Below, piece after piece: positions 7,695 through 15,684 of a stretch of DNA of 35,004 bases (position 1 is its first letter; each line of letters begins with the position of its first letter). A model generated the notes under the pieces. The model made no database searches, was not told where the DNA came from, and saw only the letters and a program-made list of their open reading frames with translations. The position numbers and the translations under genes are program-made. Source of the stretch: Faecalicoccus acidiformans (GTDB taxonomy: Bacteria > Bacillota_I > Bacilli_A > Erysipelotrichales > Erysipelotrichaceae); the NCBI RefSeq assembly GCF_014202635.1, contig NZ_JACHHD010000018.1, forward strand, positions 1 to 35,004, written 5' to 3'.

Positions 7695-8603
7695 ATGGGA
7701 ATCAAGGAAGAGATTTTAAGACTAAAAAAAGAGAAGAATGCCGTTATATTGGCCCATTATTATGTCATACCAGAAGTTCAGGATATTGCGGATTTTGTCG
7801 GCGATTCTTTTGCTTTGGCAAAGAAAGCCAAAGCAATCGACGCTTCGATCATTGTCTTTGCCGGCGTTTCTTTTATGGGCGAAAGTGCCAAGATCCTCAA
7901 CCAGGATAAAAAGGTGCTGATGCCGGATCTGGAAGCGGATTGCCCGATGGCTCATATGGCCACTTTGGCAAAAGTACAGAAGATGCGCGACGAAATCGAT
8001 GATCTTGCGGTAGTTTGTTATGTCAATTCCACTGCTGAGCTCAAAAAAGTGAGTGATGTCTGTGTAACAAGCTCAAATGCGGTAGATATTGTTCGCAAAC
8101 TTCCACAGAAAAATATCTATTTTATTCCGGATCGCCATCTCGCATCGTTTGTTCAGAAACTGGTGCCTGAAAAAAATGTGATCTTAAACGATGGTTATTG
8201 TCCAACGCATCATGCGATGTCATCCGAAGATGTACTTAAAGCGAAAAGTGCTCATCCCCAGGCACTGGTCTTTGTACATCCTGAATGTCCGGAGGAAGTC
8301 GTATGCCTGGCTGATTATGCGGGCAGTACAGCGGGTATAATCCAAGCTGTCAAACAAAGTGAGTCGAAGGAGTTTATTATCGGAACGGAAGAGGGAGTCT
8401 TGCATGAGCTTCGAAAACAGAATCCTGAAAAGACATTCTATTTATTAAGCGAAAACTTGGTCTGCGAAGATATGAAAAAGGTTACATTAGAAAAGCTATA
8501 CCAAGTATTGCGTGATGAATCTAATGAAGTCCATTTAGATTCCAAGACCATGTCAGTGGCCTATAAAGCGATGGATACGATGTTGGAGATGACCAAATCA
8601 TGA
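7695..8603 (+). CDS. nadA: Quinolinate synthase NadA
   Basis: NadA condenses iminoaspartate with dihydroxyacetone phosphate to quinolinate, the second step of NAD synthesis from aspartate, using an oxygen-sensitive [4Fe-4S] cluster. The 302-aa protein carries AHYYVIPEVQDIADFVGDS near the N-terminus and the three ligand cysteines: Cys83 (EADCPMA), Cys198 (HPECPEE) and Cys257 (NLVCEDM). ATG 7695 has GGAGG 8 nt upstream; an in-frame TTG at 7680 would overlap that site and is not preferred. The stop overlaps the next start as ATGA (8600-8603). The promoter and likely NiaR operator directly precede it. Confidence 0.95.
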   Translation: MGIKEEILRLKKEKNAVILAHYYVIPEVQDIADFVGDSFALAKKAKAIDASIIVFAGVSFMGESAKILNQDKKVLMPDLEADCPMAHMATLAKVQKMRDEIDDLAVVCYVNSTAELKKVSDVCVTSSNAVDIVRKLPQKNIYFIPDRHLASFVQKLVPEKNVILNDGYCPTHHAMSSEDVLKAKSAHPQALVFVHPECPEEVVCLADYAGSTAGIIQAVKQSESKEFIIGTEEGVLHELRKQNPEKTFYLLSENLVCEDMKKVTLEKLYQVLRDESNEVHLDSKTMSVAYKAMDTMLEMTKS

Positions 8604-10732
8604 AGACGATTCATACGGATATCGTCATTGTAGGAACAGGGTGCAGCGGATTGTTTGCGGCTTTGCATGCACCAAAGGAGAAGAAGATTTTGATGTTGAC
8701 CAAGACGACATTGGAAGAGAGTGATTCGTTTTTGGCGCAAGGCGGCATCTGCGTATTAAAAGATCCGGATGATTATGAAAGCTTTTTTAGAGATACGATC
8801 AAAGCAGGACATTATGAAAATCGTCGACAGTCGGTTGAGATCATGATCAAATCTTCACCTGAGATCATTGCGGAATTAGAAGATTATGGGGTGCGTTTCG
8901 CTAAAGATGAACTAGGCAATCCTATCTATACGAAAGAAGGATGCCATTCTCAGCCTCGAATTCTTTTTCATGAAGATATCACCGGAAAAGAAATCACCTC
9001 CTGTCTCTTGGAACAAGCAAAAAAATGTTCGAATGTGTCTTGGATGGAGAATACAACGATGGTCGATATTATCGAAGAAGATAATATATGTTATGGAATT
9101 TTGGCACAAAGAGACAAGGAAACGATTGCGATCGAGAGTGATTTTACAATTTTTGCGACCGGTGGAATCGGAGGACTGTTTTCAAATTCGACCAATTACC
9201 CTCATCTGACAGGGGATGCCTTGGCAATCAGCTTACGTCATCGTATCGCTTTAGAGCATCCGGACTATATCCAGATTCATCCCACTACACTTTATTCTAC
9301 AAAAAAGGGACGGCGTTTTTTGATTAGTGAAAGTGTTCGTGGAGAAGGCGCCAAATTATATGGCAAGAATGGCAAACGTTTTGCCGATGAAGTTTTGCCT
9401 CGCGATCTTTTGACCAAAGAAATCTACAAACAAATGAAGAAAGATGAGATGCCCTATGTTTGGCTTGACATGACAATGTTGGGAAAAGAGCAGATTCTTT
9501 CGCATTTTCCGCATATCTATCAACATTGTTTGGATGAGGGATACGATTGTACGAAAGAATGGATCCCGGTTGTGCCGGCTCAGCATTATTTTATGGGTGG
9601 TATCCATGTGAATGCGGCCTCTAAGACAACGATGGATCAGTTGTATGCGGTGGGGGAAACAGCCTGTAATGGGGTCCATGGAGCAAACCGTCTCGCCAGT
9701 AATTCGCTGTTGGAAAGTTTGGTCTTTTCCAAACGAGCCATGCACGATCTTTTAGCGTTAAAGCCCAAAAAAGCAAAAGATTTTTTAGCTTTAGCTGATG
9801 AAACCGCAAAGAAGTTAGAAACATCGACCTATAAAGAAATCGTCTGGGATGCGATTCGAAAGAGAAAAGAGGGAAAAAAGATGAATTCGATCACCATGTC
9901 AATGAATGTAGATACTTTGATTCTTCAAGCGCTTCGTGAGGATGTGACAAGTGAGGACATCACGACCAACGCGATCATGAAAGGTTATCAGTCTGGAAGT
10001 GTACAGCTGATCTGTAAAGAAAATGGTGTAATTGCCGGTCTGCCTGTATTTGAAAGAGTATTCCATCTTGTAGATCCGAAAACGGAAGTTACTTTCTTTT
10101 TTCATGATGGAGACAGAGTGCAAAAAGGAGATTTAGTTGCAGAGATCTATGGTGATATACGCGCTTTGCTGACAGGAGAAAGAACGGCCTTGAATTATCT
10201 GCAAAGAATGTCAGGAATTGCAACCTATACGGCACAAACAGTCAAGCTATTAGAAGGAACGAATATTCGGCTGTTGGATACGCGAAAGACAACACCGAAT
10301 ATGCGGGTCTTTGAAAAATATGCCGTTAAAGTAGGCGGAGGATATAATCATCGCTATAACTTAAGTGATGGGATCTTGTTGAAAGATAATCATATTGCTG
10401 CTGCCGGAGGCATCACCAATGCGATTCAAATGGCAAAAGAATATGCTTCCTTTGTTCGAAAGATTGAAGTGGAAGTAGAAAACATGGAAATGGTCAAAGA
10501 GGCAGTTGAAGCAGGAGCGGATATCATTATGCTTGATAATATGAATGTGGAGCAAATGAAAGAAGCTGTGGATTATATTGCAGGAAGAGCACTGACAGAA
10601 TGCAGCGGCAATGTGACGCGTGAGAATATTGCCCAATATATTCAAAGCGGAGTTGATTATATTTCTAGTGGTGCTTTGACACATTCTGCCAAGATCCTGG
10701 ATCTTTCTTTAAAGAATCTTAAAGCGGTTTGA
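8600..10732 (+). CDS. nadB: L-aspartate oxidase / quinolinate phosphoribosyltransferase fusion (NadB-NadC)
   Basis: One uninterrupted frame encodes two NAD enzymes. Residues 1-~425 are NadB, a FAD enzyme oxidising aspartate to iminoaspartate: the dinucleotide motif VGTGCSGL, SFLAQGGI, HPTTLYST, SVRGEGAKL and GANRLASNSLLE. It lacks much of the C-terminal helical domain of ~530-aa NadB proteins. Residues 428-710 are a complete NadC, which converts quinolinate and PRPP to nicotinate mononucleotide: GERTALNYLQRMSGIAT, LLDTRKTTP, GGGYNHRYNLSDGILLKDNH and MLDNM. An internal ATG at 9881 has GAGGG 8 nt upstream, so free NadC could also be made. The iminoaspartate intermediate is unstable, which fits tight coupling with NadA. 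Confidence 0.93.
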   Translation: MKTIHTDIVIVGTGCSGLFAALHAPKEKKILMLTKTTLEESDSFLAQGGICVLKDPDDYESFFRDTIKAGHYENRRQSVEIMIKSSPEIIAELEDYGVRFAKDELGNPIYTKEGCHSQPRILFHEDITGKEITSCLLEQAKKCSNVSWMENTTMVDIIEEDNICYGILAQRDKETIAIESDFTIFATGGIGGLFSNSTNYPHLTGDALAISLRHRIALEHPDYIQIHPTTLYSTKKGRRFLISESVRGEGAKLYGKNGKRFADEVLPRDLLTKEIYKQMKKDEMPYVWLDMTMLGKEQILSHFPHIYQHCLDEGYDCTKEWIPVVPAQHYFMGGIHVNAASKTTMDQLYAVGETACNGVHGANRLASNSLLESLVFSKRAMHDLLALKPKKAKDFLALADETAKKLETSTYKEIVWDAIRKRKEGKKMNSITMSMNVDTLILQALREDVTSEDITTNAIMKGYQSGSVQLICKENGVIAGLPVFERVFHLVDPKTEVTFFFHDGDRVQKGDLVAEIYGDIRALLTGERTALNYLQRMSGIATYTAQTVKLLEGTNIRLLDTRKTTPNMRVFEKYAVKVGGGYNHRYNLSDGILLKDNHIAAAGGITNAIQMAKEYASFVRKIEVEVENMEMVKEAVEAGADIIMLDNMNVEQMKEAVDYIAGRALTECSGNVTRENIAQYIQSGVDYISSGALTHSAKILDLSLKNLKAV

Positions 10733-10733
10733 T

Positions 10734-11234
10734 ATGAGTCGAGAGTATCGTTTACAAAAGCTGCTGGAACGGTTACAGCAGACTTCAAATCCGTTATCAG
10801 GCAGTGCTCTTGCGAAAGAATTGCATGTTTCCAGGCAGGTGATCGTACAAGATATCACTTTATTGCGCGAGCGGGGAAACTCCATTTTAGCTACTCGCCT
10901 GGGTTATGTTTTGGAAAAGAAACCGTGTCAAGAAATCATCAAGGTGCATCATTTTGATGATCGTATCGAAGAAGAGTTAAATACCATCGTCGATGCCGGA
11001 GCGTGGGTCAAAGATGTATTTGTACAACATGAGACCTATGGAAGGCTTCAAGCAGAGTTGTCAATTCATTCCCGCCGGGATGTACAAAATTTTTTGGAAG
11101 ATATCCGCAAAAATAACAGTGCCCCCTTGACGTATTTGACCAATGGGATTCATTACCATACGATCGAGGCATCGGATCCTGAAGCGATCCAGGAAGCTTT
11201 GAAGAACTTAGACAATCTAGGGTTTCTTTGTTAG
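10734..11234 (+). CDS. niaR: NiaR-type transcriptional repressor of NAD biosynthesis
   Basis: A 166-aa regulator: residues ~1-60 are an HTH_11 winged helix (SGSALAKELHVSRQVIVQDITLLRERG) and the rest is a 3H domain with its His residues (KVHHFDDR, VQHETYG, SIHSRRDV, HYHTIEA). NiaR/YrxA proteins bind nicotinic acid and repress nad genes. It begins one base after the nadBC stop and is therefore co-transcribed with the genes it would control, forming a feedback loop through the inverted repeats at 7635-7650. The Shine-Dalgarno is weak, consistent with translational coupling and low expression. Confidence 0.88.
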   Translation: MSREYRLQKLLERLQQTSNPLSGSALAKELHVSRQVIVQDITLLRERGNSILATRLGYVLEKKPCQEIIKVHHFDDRIEEELNTIVDAGAWVKDVFVQHETYGRLQAELSIHSRRDVQNFLEDIRKNNSAPLTYLTNGIHYHTIEASDPEAIQEALKNLDNLGFLC

Positions 11235-11237
11235 AAT
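11209..11237 (+). promoter_or_regulatory. Extended -10 promoter at leaderless distance from the CPBP gene
   Basis: TAGACA (11209-11214), 17 bp, then TAGAAT (11232-11237) preceded by TGT. The -10 ends 6 nt before ATG 11244 and there is no Shine-Dalgarno, the same geometry as at 1308-1323. It lies inside the end of niaR. Confidence 0.5.
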
Positions 11238-11243
11238 TGAAAT

Positions 11244-12149
11244 ATGAACGAGTTCTCTTTATGGAAAAAATGTAAGAGTGATTTCAATAAATGCACAGGA
11301 TTGCTATTGATTTATATTTTTTTATCGCTTGTGTTAGGAATGGGATTGGGGTCTTTTATCGGATACCTTCCTGTTTCTTTTCTTCACAAGCTTGTTTTGA
11401 TGATGTTGGCTGTGTATCTGTTGTCGCTGTTTGTGATCGTGATCGCTTTTCTGATAGGGAAAGCGTGGCTAAAAGTACCGCTCGGAAAACTATTTCGAAA
11501 TAAAATATCATGCAAGACATGGGGGCTTTCCACATCTTTTATGTTTGGTATAAGCTTCTTTGTGGCTTATTTTGTGAATCTTGTCAATTTGCTTTTGAGT
11601 CGCTTGTTTGGAGTTTCCATGTCAGGCTCCAGTTTGGAATTGGGCCCATTTAGCTTCTATACTTTTCTGATTTTGATCTATGTTGTCGTTTTAGGGCCTT
11701 TGTTTGAAGAACTATTATTTCGAGGTTTGATTCTTAGAACACTCGATAAGTATCACCGGGGTTTTGCGGTTTTAGTCAGTTCTCTTTTGTTTGGGATGCT
11801 TCATATGAATCTGCAACAGGGCATCGTTACTTTTGCTGTGGGCTGCGTGCTGGGATATGTGAGTTTAAAGTACGATAGCTTGCTTTTGCCTATAGGAATG
11901 CATATCGCAAACAATTTAGTTTCGGTTTTGATCACATACCTTTCGTGGCCGGTTCTATGGTGCTTTTTCTATTTATTTTGTGTGATTATGATGATGATTT
12001 CTTTATCAAAAGAAGAACGATCGATTCATCAGTTATTTCAAAAAGAATATTGTACATATCCGTATGGAAAGCTTTTCTTTAGCCGATGGACAACAATTCT
12101 GTTTTTGGCCGTTTTTGTGATCATGGCCATCTTTGGATTTGGCACATGA
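11244..12149 (+). CDS. CPBP family intramembrane metalloprotease-like protein
   Basis: A 301-aa membrane protein with about eight hydrophobic segments. The CPBP motifs are EELLFRGLI (EExxxR), FGMLHMN (FxxxH) and GMHIANN (HxxxN), so the catalytic set is present. This is a second, unrelated-in-detail CPBP protein in the window, with normal chromosomal base composition, unlike the one at 5903. It sits alone between niaR and the tRNA pair and appears to have its own promoter, perhaps giving a leaderless message. No partner gene hints at its substrate. Confidence 0.88.
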   Translation: MNEFSLWKKCKSDFNKCTGLLLIYIFLSLVLGMGLGSFIGYLPVSFLHKLVLMMLAVYLLSLFVIVIAFLIGKAWLKVPLGKLFRNKISCKTWGLSTSFMFGISFFVAYFVNLVNLLLSRLFGVSMSGSSLELGPFSFYTFLILIYVVVLGPLFEELLFRGLILRTLDKYHRGFAVLVSSLLFGMLHMNLQQGIVTFAVGCVLGYVSLKYDSLLLPIGMHIANNLVSVLITYLSWPVLWCFFYLFCVIMMMISLSKEERSIHQLFQKEYCTYPYGKLFFSRWTTILFLAVFVIMAIFGFGT

Positions 12150-12169
12150 AAAAAATTTTTATTTTCTGT

Positions 12170-12198
12170 TTGACATCCTTTTATGAGAATGCTATTAT
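12170..12198 (+). promoter_or_regulatory. Promoter of the tRNA-Ile/tRNA-Ala pair
   Basis: Consensus TTGACA (12170-12175), exactly 17 bp, TATTAT (12193-12198) with an upstream TG (12190-12191). Transcription would start ~14 nt before tRNA-Ile. Confidence 0.85.
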
Positions 12199-12218
12199 AT
12201 CTAGGCAGTCAGCAATAC

Positions 12219-12295
<77 letters not shown>

Positions 12296-12313
12296 TTTGC
12301 TTTGATTGTTTGT

Positions 12314-12389
12314 GGGGTGTTAGCTCAGCTGGGAGAGCACCTGCTTTGCACGCAGGGGGTCAGGAGTTCGATCCTCCTACGCTCCACCA
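12314..12389 (+). tRNA. tRNA-Ala (TGC)
   Basis: A 76-nt cloverleaf: acceptor GGGGTGT pairs with ACGCTCC (two G-U pairs), anticodon stem CCTGC/GCAGG with loop TTTGCAC holding TGC, and an encoded CCA. It is co-transcribed with tRNA-Ile. Confidence 0.97.
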
Positions 12390-12436
12390 TTTTTAAAAAT
12401 TCACCAATTTACTTTGGTTAACTATATAGAGTACAC

Positions 12437-12462
12437 AGACGGACGGATGTTCGTCTTTTCTT
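12437..12462 (+). terminator. Terminator of the tRNA operon
   Basis: AGACGGAC (12437-12444) pairs with GTTCGTCT (12449-12456), one G-U, GGAT loop, followed by TTTCTTTT. Confidence 0.75.
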
Positions 12463-12480
12463 TTGCTGATTCTTGTGTAT

Positions 12481-12518
12481 ACAAAAATAACACCCTCTTT
12501 CGAAGATGTTATCTTTGT
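12481..12518. repeat. Inverted repeat / second terminator-like hairpin
   Basis: ACAAAAATAACA (12481-12492) faces TGTTATCTTTGT (12507-12518), 11 of 12 bases complementary, with an inner TCTT/AAGA pairing. It follows the tRNA terminator and precedes a tiny ORF. It could terminate transcription on either strand. Confidence 0.5.
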
Positions 12519-12546
12519 TGTTATCATTTGTTTTTAGGAGAGAGAT

Positions 12547-12591
12547 ATGAAGAGATTTTTTTTGTCTTCTCTTAAGACACTTTTAATATAA
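12547..12591 (+). CDS. Possible 14-residue peptide ORF
   Basis: ATG 12547 is preceded by AGGAGAG at ideal distance (6-7 nt) and encodes MKRFFLSSLKTLLI, a basic, hydrophobic, amphipathic peptide, then TAA. It lies alone in the 335-bp gap between the tRNA pair and ftsX. It could be a leader peptide, a small secreted or membrane-active peptide, or chance; only the Shine-Dalgarno supports it. Confidence 0.25.
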   Translation: MKRFFLSSLKTLLI

Positions 12592-12671
12592 ATGATTTTT
12601 ATCGTTTAATTATTTGGAATTCGTGTGAAACTATGTGAGTCTTTTTATGATTTTGGGGAAATATGGATTTC

Positions 12672-12700
12672 TTGGGCGGTAAGACTAACCATGGTATAAT
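12672..12700 (+). promoter_or_regulatory. Promoter of the ftsX/M23/ftsE/ftsX/ctpA operon
   Basis: TTGGGC (12672-12677), 17-bp spacer, consensus TATAAT (12695-12700); the ftsX start codon lies 24 nt after the -10. The -35 is weak. Confidence 0.6.
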
Positions 12701-12724
12701 AATCAGGATTGGATGTGAAAAGAA

Positions 12725-13627
12725 ATGTTCTTATTCATAAAGTGCTTGCCTAGACTCTTTCGACAGGCTGGAAAAGATATGCGTCGTCATTTTGCTTTGA
12801 CTTTTTCGTCGGTGCTTTCGATTGCAATTGCTTTATTGATCTCTATGTTGATGCTTGTTTTGGCATGGAATGTTTCTTCTTTTACAACAAATATCGAAGA
12901 AGAACTGATCGTCCAGGTTTCTTTAAATCCGACATTGGATGCTTCAGGGCAGGAGGAACTTAAAAAAGAGATCCAGAAGATACAGGGGATTTCACTTGTT
13001 CGGTTCAGTGATAAAGAAGCAGAGCTGGAGCAGTTGATTGAGGATTATGGAGATACGTTTGCGCAATATGAGGGGGAAGATCGCAATCCTTTGTACGATG
13101 TATTTATTGTAGAATTGGAAGACCCAACACAGATCGAGGACATTACTTCCGAGATCTCTAAACTGAATGGTGTTGTAGAAGCTACTTATGGAACAGATAC
13201 AGTGAATACCATGGTTCAATTGTTTTCATCGGTTCGTGTTGGCGGCTTGGTATTTGTCGCGGCTTTGATTTGTCTTGCGATTTTCTTGATTCGCAATACG
13301 ATCAAACTGGCGATCCAAGTTCGTAAAGATGAAATCCAGATCATGCGTCAAGTAGGTGCCATGAATTGGTATATTACAGTTCCCTTTGTGTTGGAGGGTC
13401 TGTTGACTGGTTTTCTTGGAGCCTTGATTCCTTCTTTGATTTGTATTTTTGGTTATACCGCATTATATCGGGCTTTAAACGGAGTGTTTATCTCGGAGCT
13501 TTTTGTCTTAAAAGATCCGTATCCTTTTCTTCTGTACATTTGCGGCGTTTTGTTTTTGATTGGTATTCTGGCTGGTATGTTGGGAAGCTATTTGGCTAGT
13601 CGAAAGTATTTGAGGTGGACAAGATGA
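12725..13627 (+). CDS. ftsX: FtsX-family permease subunit, first paralogue
   Basis: FtsX is the membrane partner of the ATPase FtsE; in Gram-positives the complex switches on an extracellular peptidoglycan hydrolase during division or elongation. The 300-aa protein shows the standard plan: a basic N-terminal tail, TM1 at ~23-47, a large extracellular loop of ~120 residues with the conserved FSDKEAELEQL segment, then TM2-TM4 including the IRNTIKLAI...IMRQVGA region that contacts FtsE. It overlaps the next gene, the M23 hydrolase, by ATGA. A second FtsX follows at 15681. Having ftsX first, before the hydrolase and ftsE, is not the usual ftsE-ftsX order. Confidence 0.92.
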   Translation: MFLFIKCLPRLFRQAGKDMRRHFALTFSSVLSIAIALLISMLMLVLAWNVSSFTTNIEEELIVQVSLNPTLDASGQEELKKEIQKIQGISLVRFSDKEAELEQLIEDYGDTFAQYEGEDRNPLYDVFIVELEDPTQIEDITSEISKLNGVVEATYGTDTVNTMVQLFSSVRVGGLVFVAALICLAIFLIRNTIKLAIQVRKDEIQIMRQVGAMNWYITVPFVLEGLLTGFLGALIPSLICIFGYTALYRALNGVFISELFVLKDPYPFLLYICGVLFLIGILAGMLGSYLASRKYLRWTR

Positions 13628-14991
13628 AAAAAAGAAATCGCGTGATTGTGTGCTGTTTACTGGTTTTTGGCATGAGTTCTATCCTTCCTGTGTATGCGCA
13701 AGATTATTCGGATAGCGGATACTGGGTTCAAAAATGTTCTCAGCCTCAAAGTTCGCAGGCGGATGTTCAAGCGTGCCAGGGATTTCAAACGTATCAGCAG
13801 CAGCGTTATGAAGAACTGCAAGCCAATATTGAACAATATTCTAATGATATTGCTTCTTTGCAGGCAGATACTGAGAAAATGGAAGAATTGGCGAAGACTC
13901 AAAAAGAACTGCAAGAAACTTTAGAGGGACAGATTCAGGAAAAAGAGGAGGCTCTCCAAACGATCCAGGAACAGATTAAAAAGCTGGATACTGAGATACA
14001 GAAAAAGCAGGCAGAAATCGATGCCTGGAATGAGCAAATCGTTTCCCGGATGAAAGAAGAACAGTCGAACACGGGGACAAATATGGTTGTTGATCTGATC
14101 ATGGGAGCATCGGATCTGAATGATATGTTGCGACGCATCACTGGATTGGAACGAATCACAGAAGACGATCAAGATCAAATTGAACAATTAAAAGAGTTGA
14201 AGGAAGAACTGGACTTACAAAAATCAGAACAAGTACGTCTTGAAGAAGATACGCAGGCGCAACAGGATCAATTAGAAAGTCAGAGGCAGCAGGCCAAACA
14301 ACTAGAAGAATCTTACAACCAATTGGCGGCTCAGTATCAACAGAAGATGGCGGAACTGCAGGCAGCCAAACAAGCCGCTTTTAAGGATATTGAATCGTTA
14401 CGATCGAATATGATTTCTGTTAGTTATTCTGGAACGTTGACGAATGTCAGCGGTTTTGCGGCTCCTATATCTGGAGGTCGAATCTCGGCAGGAACATGGG
14501 CTTATCCCGGGGGCGGTCTGCATCTGGGAATGGATTATGCGGTACCGATTGGGACGCCGGTGAAGGCGCCTGCCAACGGTGTGATCTTGTATGCTGCCAA
14601 TCCAGCACCTTCTAACGGGGGCTATTTGGGCAACTGGAGCGGATATCCTTTTGGCGGCGGCAATACCTTTGAGATGATCTGTATGGTCAATGGAACCACT
14701 TATGCAATCAGCTTTGCGCATTTGTCAAGAGAAGGATTTGCAGTTTCTGCCGGACAGAGTGTCGTACAAGGGCAGACGTTGGCTTTAACAGGAAATTCAG
14801 GAAATTCCAGCGGTCCTCATTGTCATATTGAAGTTTATAATTTAGGCACCATGTCTTTAGAAGAGGCGATTTCACGGTTTTCCAGTTCAGCTGATTTTGC
14901 CTGGGGAACAGGCTGGAACTCTACAGCGACAGCTTGTGAAAATGGTCATGGAACGCCGTGTCGAGAAAGGCCGGAGCGTTTCTTTGGATAG
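13624..14991 (+). CDS. Secreted coiled-coil M23 peptidoglycan endopeptidase (FtsEX-linked)
   Basis: A 455-aa exported hydrolase. A signal peptide ends at VYA-QD near residue 25. Residues ~45-260 are a long Gln/Glu-rich coiled coil like those of PcsB, CwlO and EnvC, through which FtsX acts. The C-terminal domain is LytM/M23 with zinc ligands His300 and Asp304 (HLGMD) and His399/His401 (HCH), plus His366, so it is probably catalytic, unlike EnvC. Cys pairs lie just after the signal peptide and at the very C-terminus (ACENGHGTPC). ATG 13624 has GAGGTGG 5 nt upstream; the GTG at 13615 overlaps that site. Position between ftsX and ftsE makes it the cognate FtsEX effector. Confidence 0.92.
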   Translation: MKKRNRVIVCCLLVFGMSSILPVYAQDYSDSGYWVQKCSQPQSSQADVQACQGFQTYQQQRYEELQANIEQYSNDIASLQADTEKMEELAKTQKELQETLEGQIQEKEEALQTIQEQIKKLDTEIQKKQAEIDAWNEQIVSRMKEEQSNTGTNMVVDLIMGASDLNDMLRRITGLERITEDDQDQIEQLKELKEELDLQKSEQVRLEEDTQAQQDQLESQRQQAKQLEESYNQLAAQYQQKMAELQAAKQAAFKDIESLRSNMISVSYSGTLTNVSGFAAPISGGRISAGTWAYPGGGLHLGMDYAVPIGTPVKAPANGVILYAANPAPSNGGYLGNWSGYPFGGGNTFEMICMVNGTTYAISFAHLSREGFAVSAGQSVVQGQTLALTGNSGNSSGPHCHIEVYNLGTMSLEEAISRFSSSADFAWGTGWNSTATACENGHGTPCRERPERFFG

Positions 14992-15000
14992 GAGGTTCTC

Positions 15001-15684
15001 ATGATTGAATTCAAAAATGTTACGAAATCATATCCAAATGGAGTTCATGCGTTAAATCGTATTTCCTTACAAATCGAGGATGGAGAGTTCATCTATATCA
15101 TAGGTCCTACCGGATCAGGAAAAAGTACGATCATCAAGATCTTGAATGGGGAAGAAGTTCCTGATTCTGGCCTTGTGATCGTGGATTCTGTCGATGTAGG
15201 AAGTTTAAAACATCGAAAAGTTCCCAAATATCGAAGAAATATCGGCTGTGTATTTCAAGATTATCGCTTATTGCCGACTTTGACGGTACAAGAGAATATT
15301 GCTTTTGCTTTAGAAGTTCTGGGACTTCCCAAAAAAATGATCCGCAAACGGGTTCAAGAAGTTTTGGAACTTGTCGATCTTAAGGAAAAAGCAAGGGCTT
15401 ATCCCGATGAACTTTCGGGAGGCCAACAGCAGCGTGTTACGATTGGCCGCGCTATCGCCAATCGTCCAAAGATCTTGATAGCCGATGAGCCTACGGGCAA
15501 TCTCGATCCCGAAAAATCGCGTGAAATCATTGCTTTGCTGGAAAAGATCAATGCCATGGGAACAACCGTGGTTATGGTGACGCACGATATCGTACTGGTC
15601 AACGAGTTTAAAAAGCGAACCATTACTTTAGATCAGGGATTTGTGGTAAAAGATTCAAAGAAAGGCGGCTATGTTAGCGTATGA
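15001..15684 (+). CDS. ftsE: Cell-division ABC ATPase FtsE
   Basis: The cytoplasmic ATPase of the FtsEX complex, 227 aa. Walker A is GPTGSGKST (35-43), the Q loop is VFQDYRLLP, the signature is LSGGQ (138-142), Walker B is ILIADEP with Asp162/Glu163, and the switch His is in VTHD. It is preceded by a strong AGGAGG and overlaps the second ftsX by ATGA. As the only ATPase in the operon it may serve both FtsX proteins. Confidence 0.95.
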   Translation: MIEFKNVTKSYPNGVHALNRISLQIEDGEFIYIIGPTGSGKSTIIKILNGEEVPDSGLVIVDSVDVGSLKHRKVPKYRRNIGCVFQDYRLLPTLTVQENIAFALEVLGLPKKMIRKRVQEVLELVDLKEKARAYPDELSGGQQQRVTIGRAIANRPKILIADEPTGNLDPEKSREIIALLEKINAMGTTVVMVTHDIVLVNEFKKRTITLDQGFVVKDSKKGGYVSV

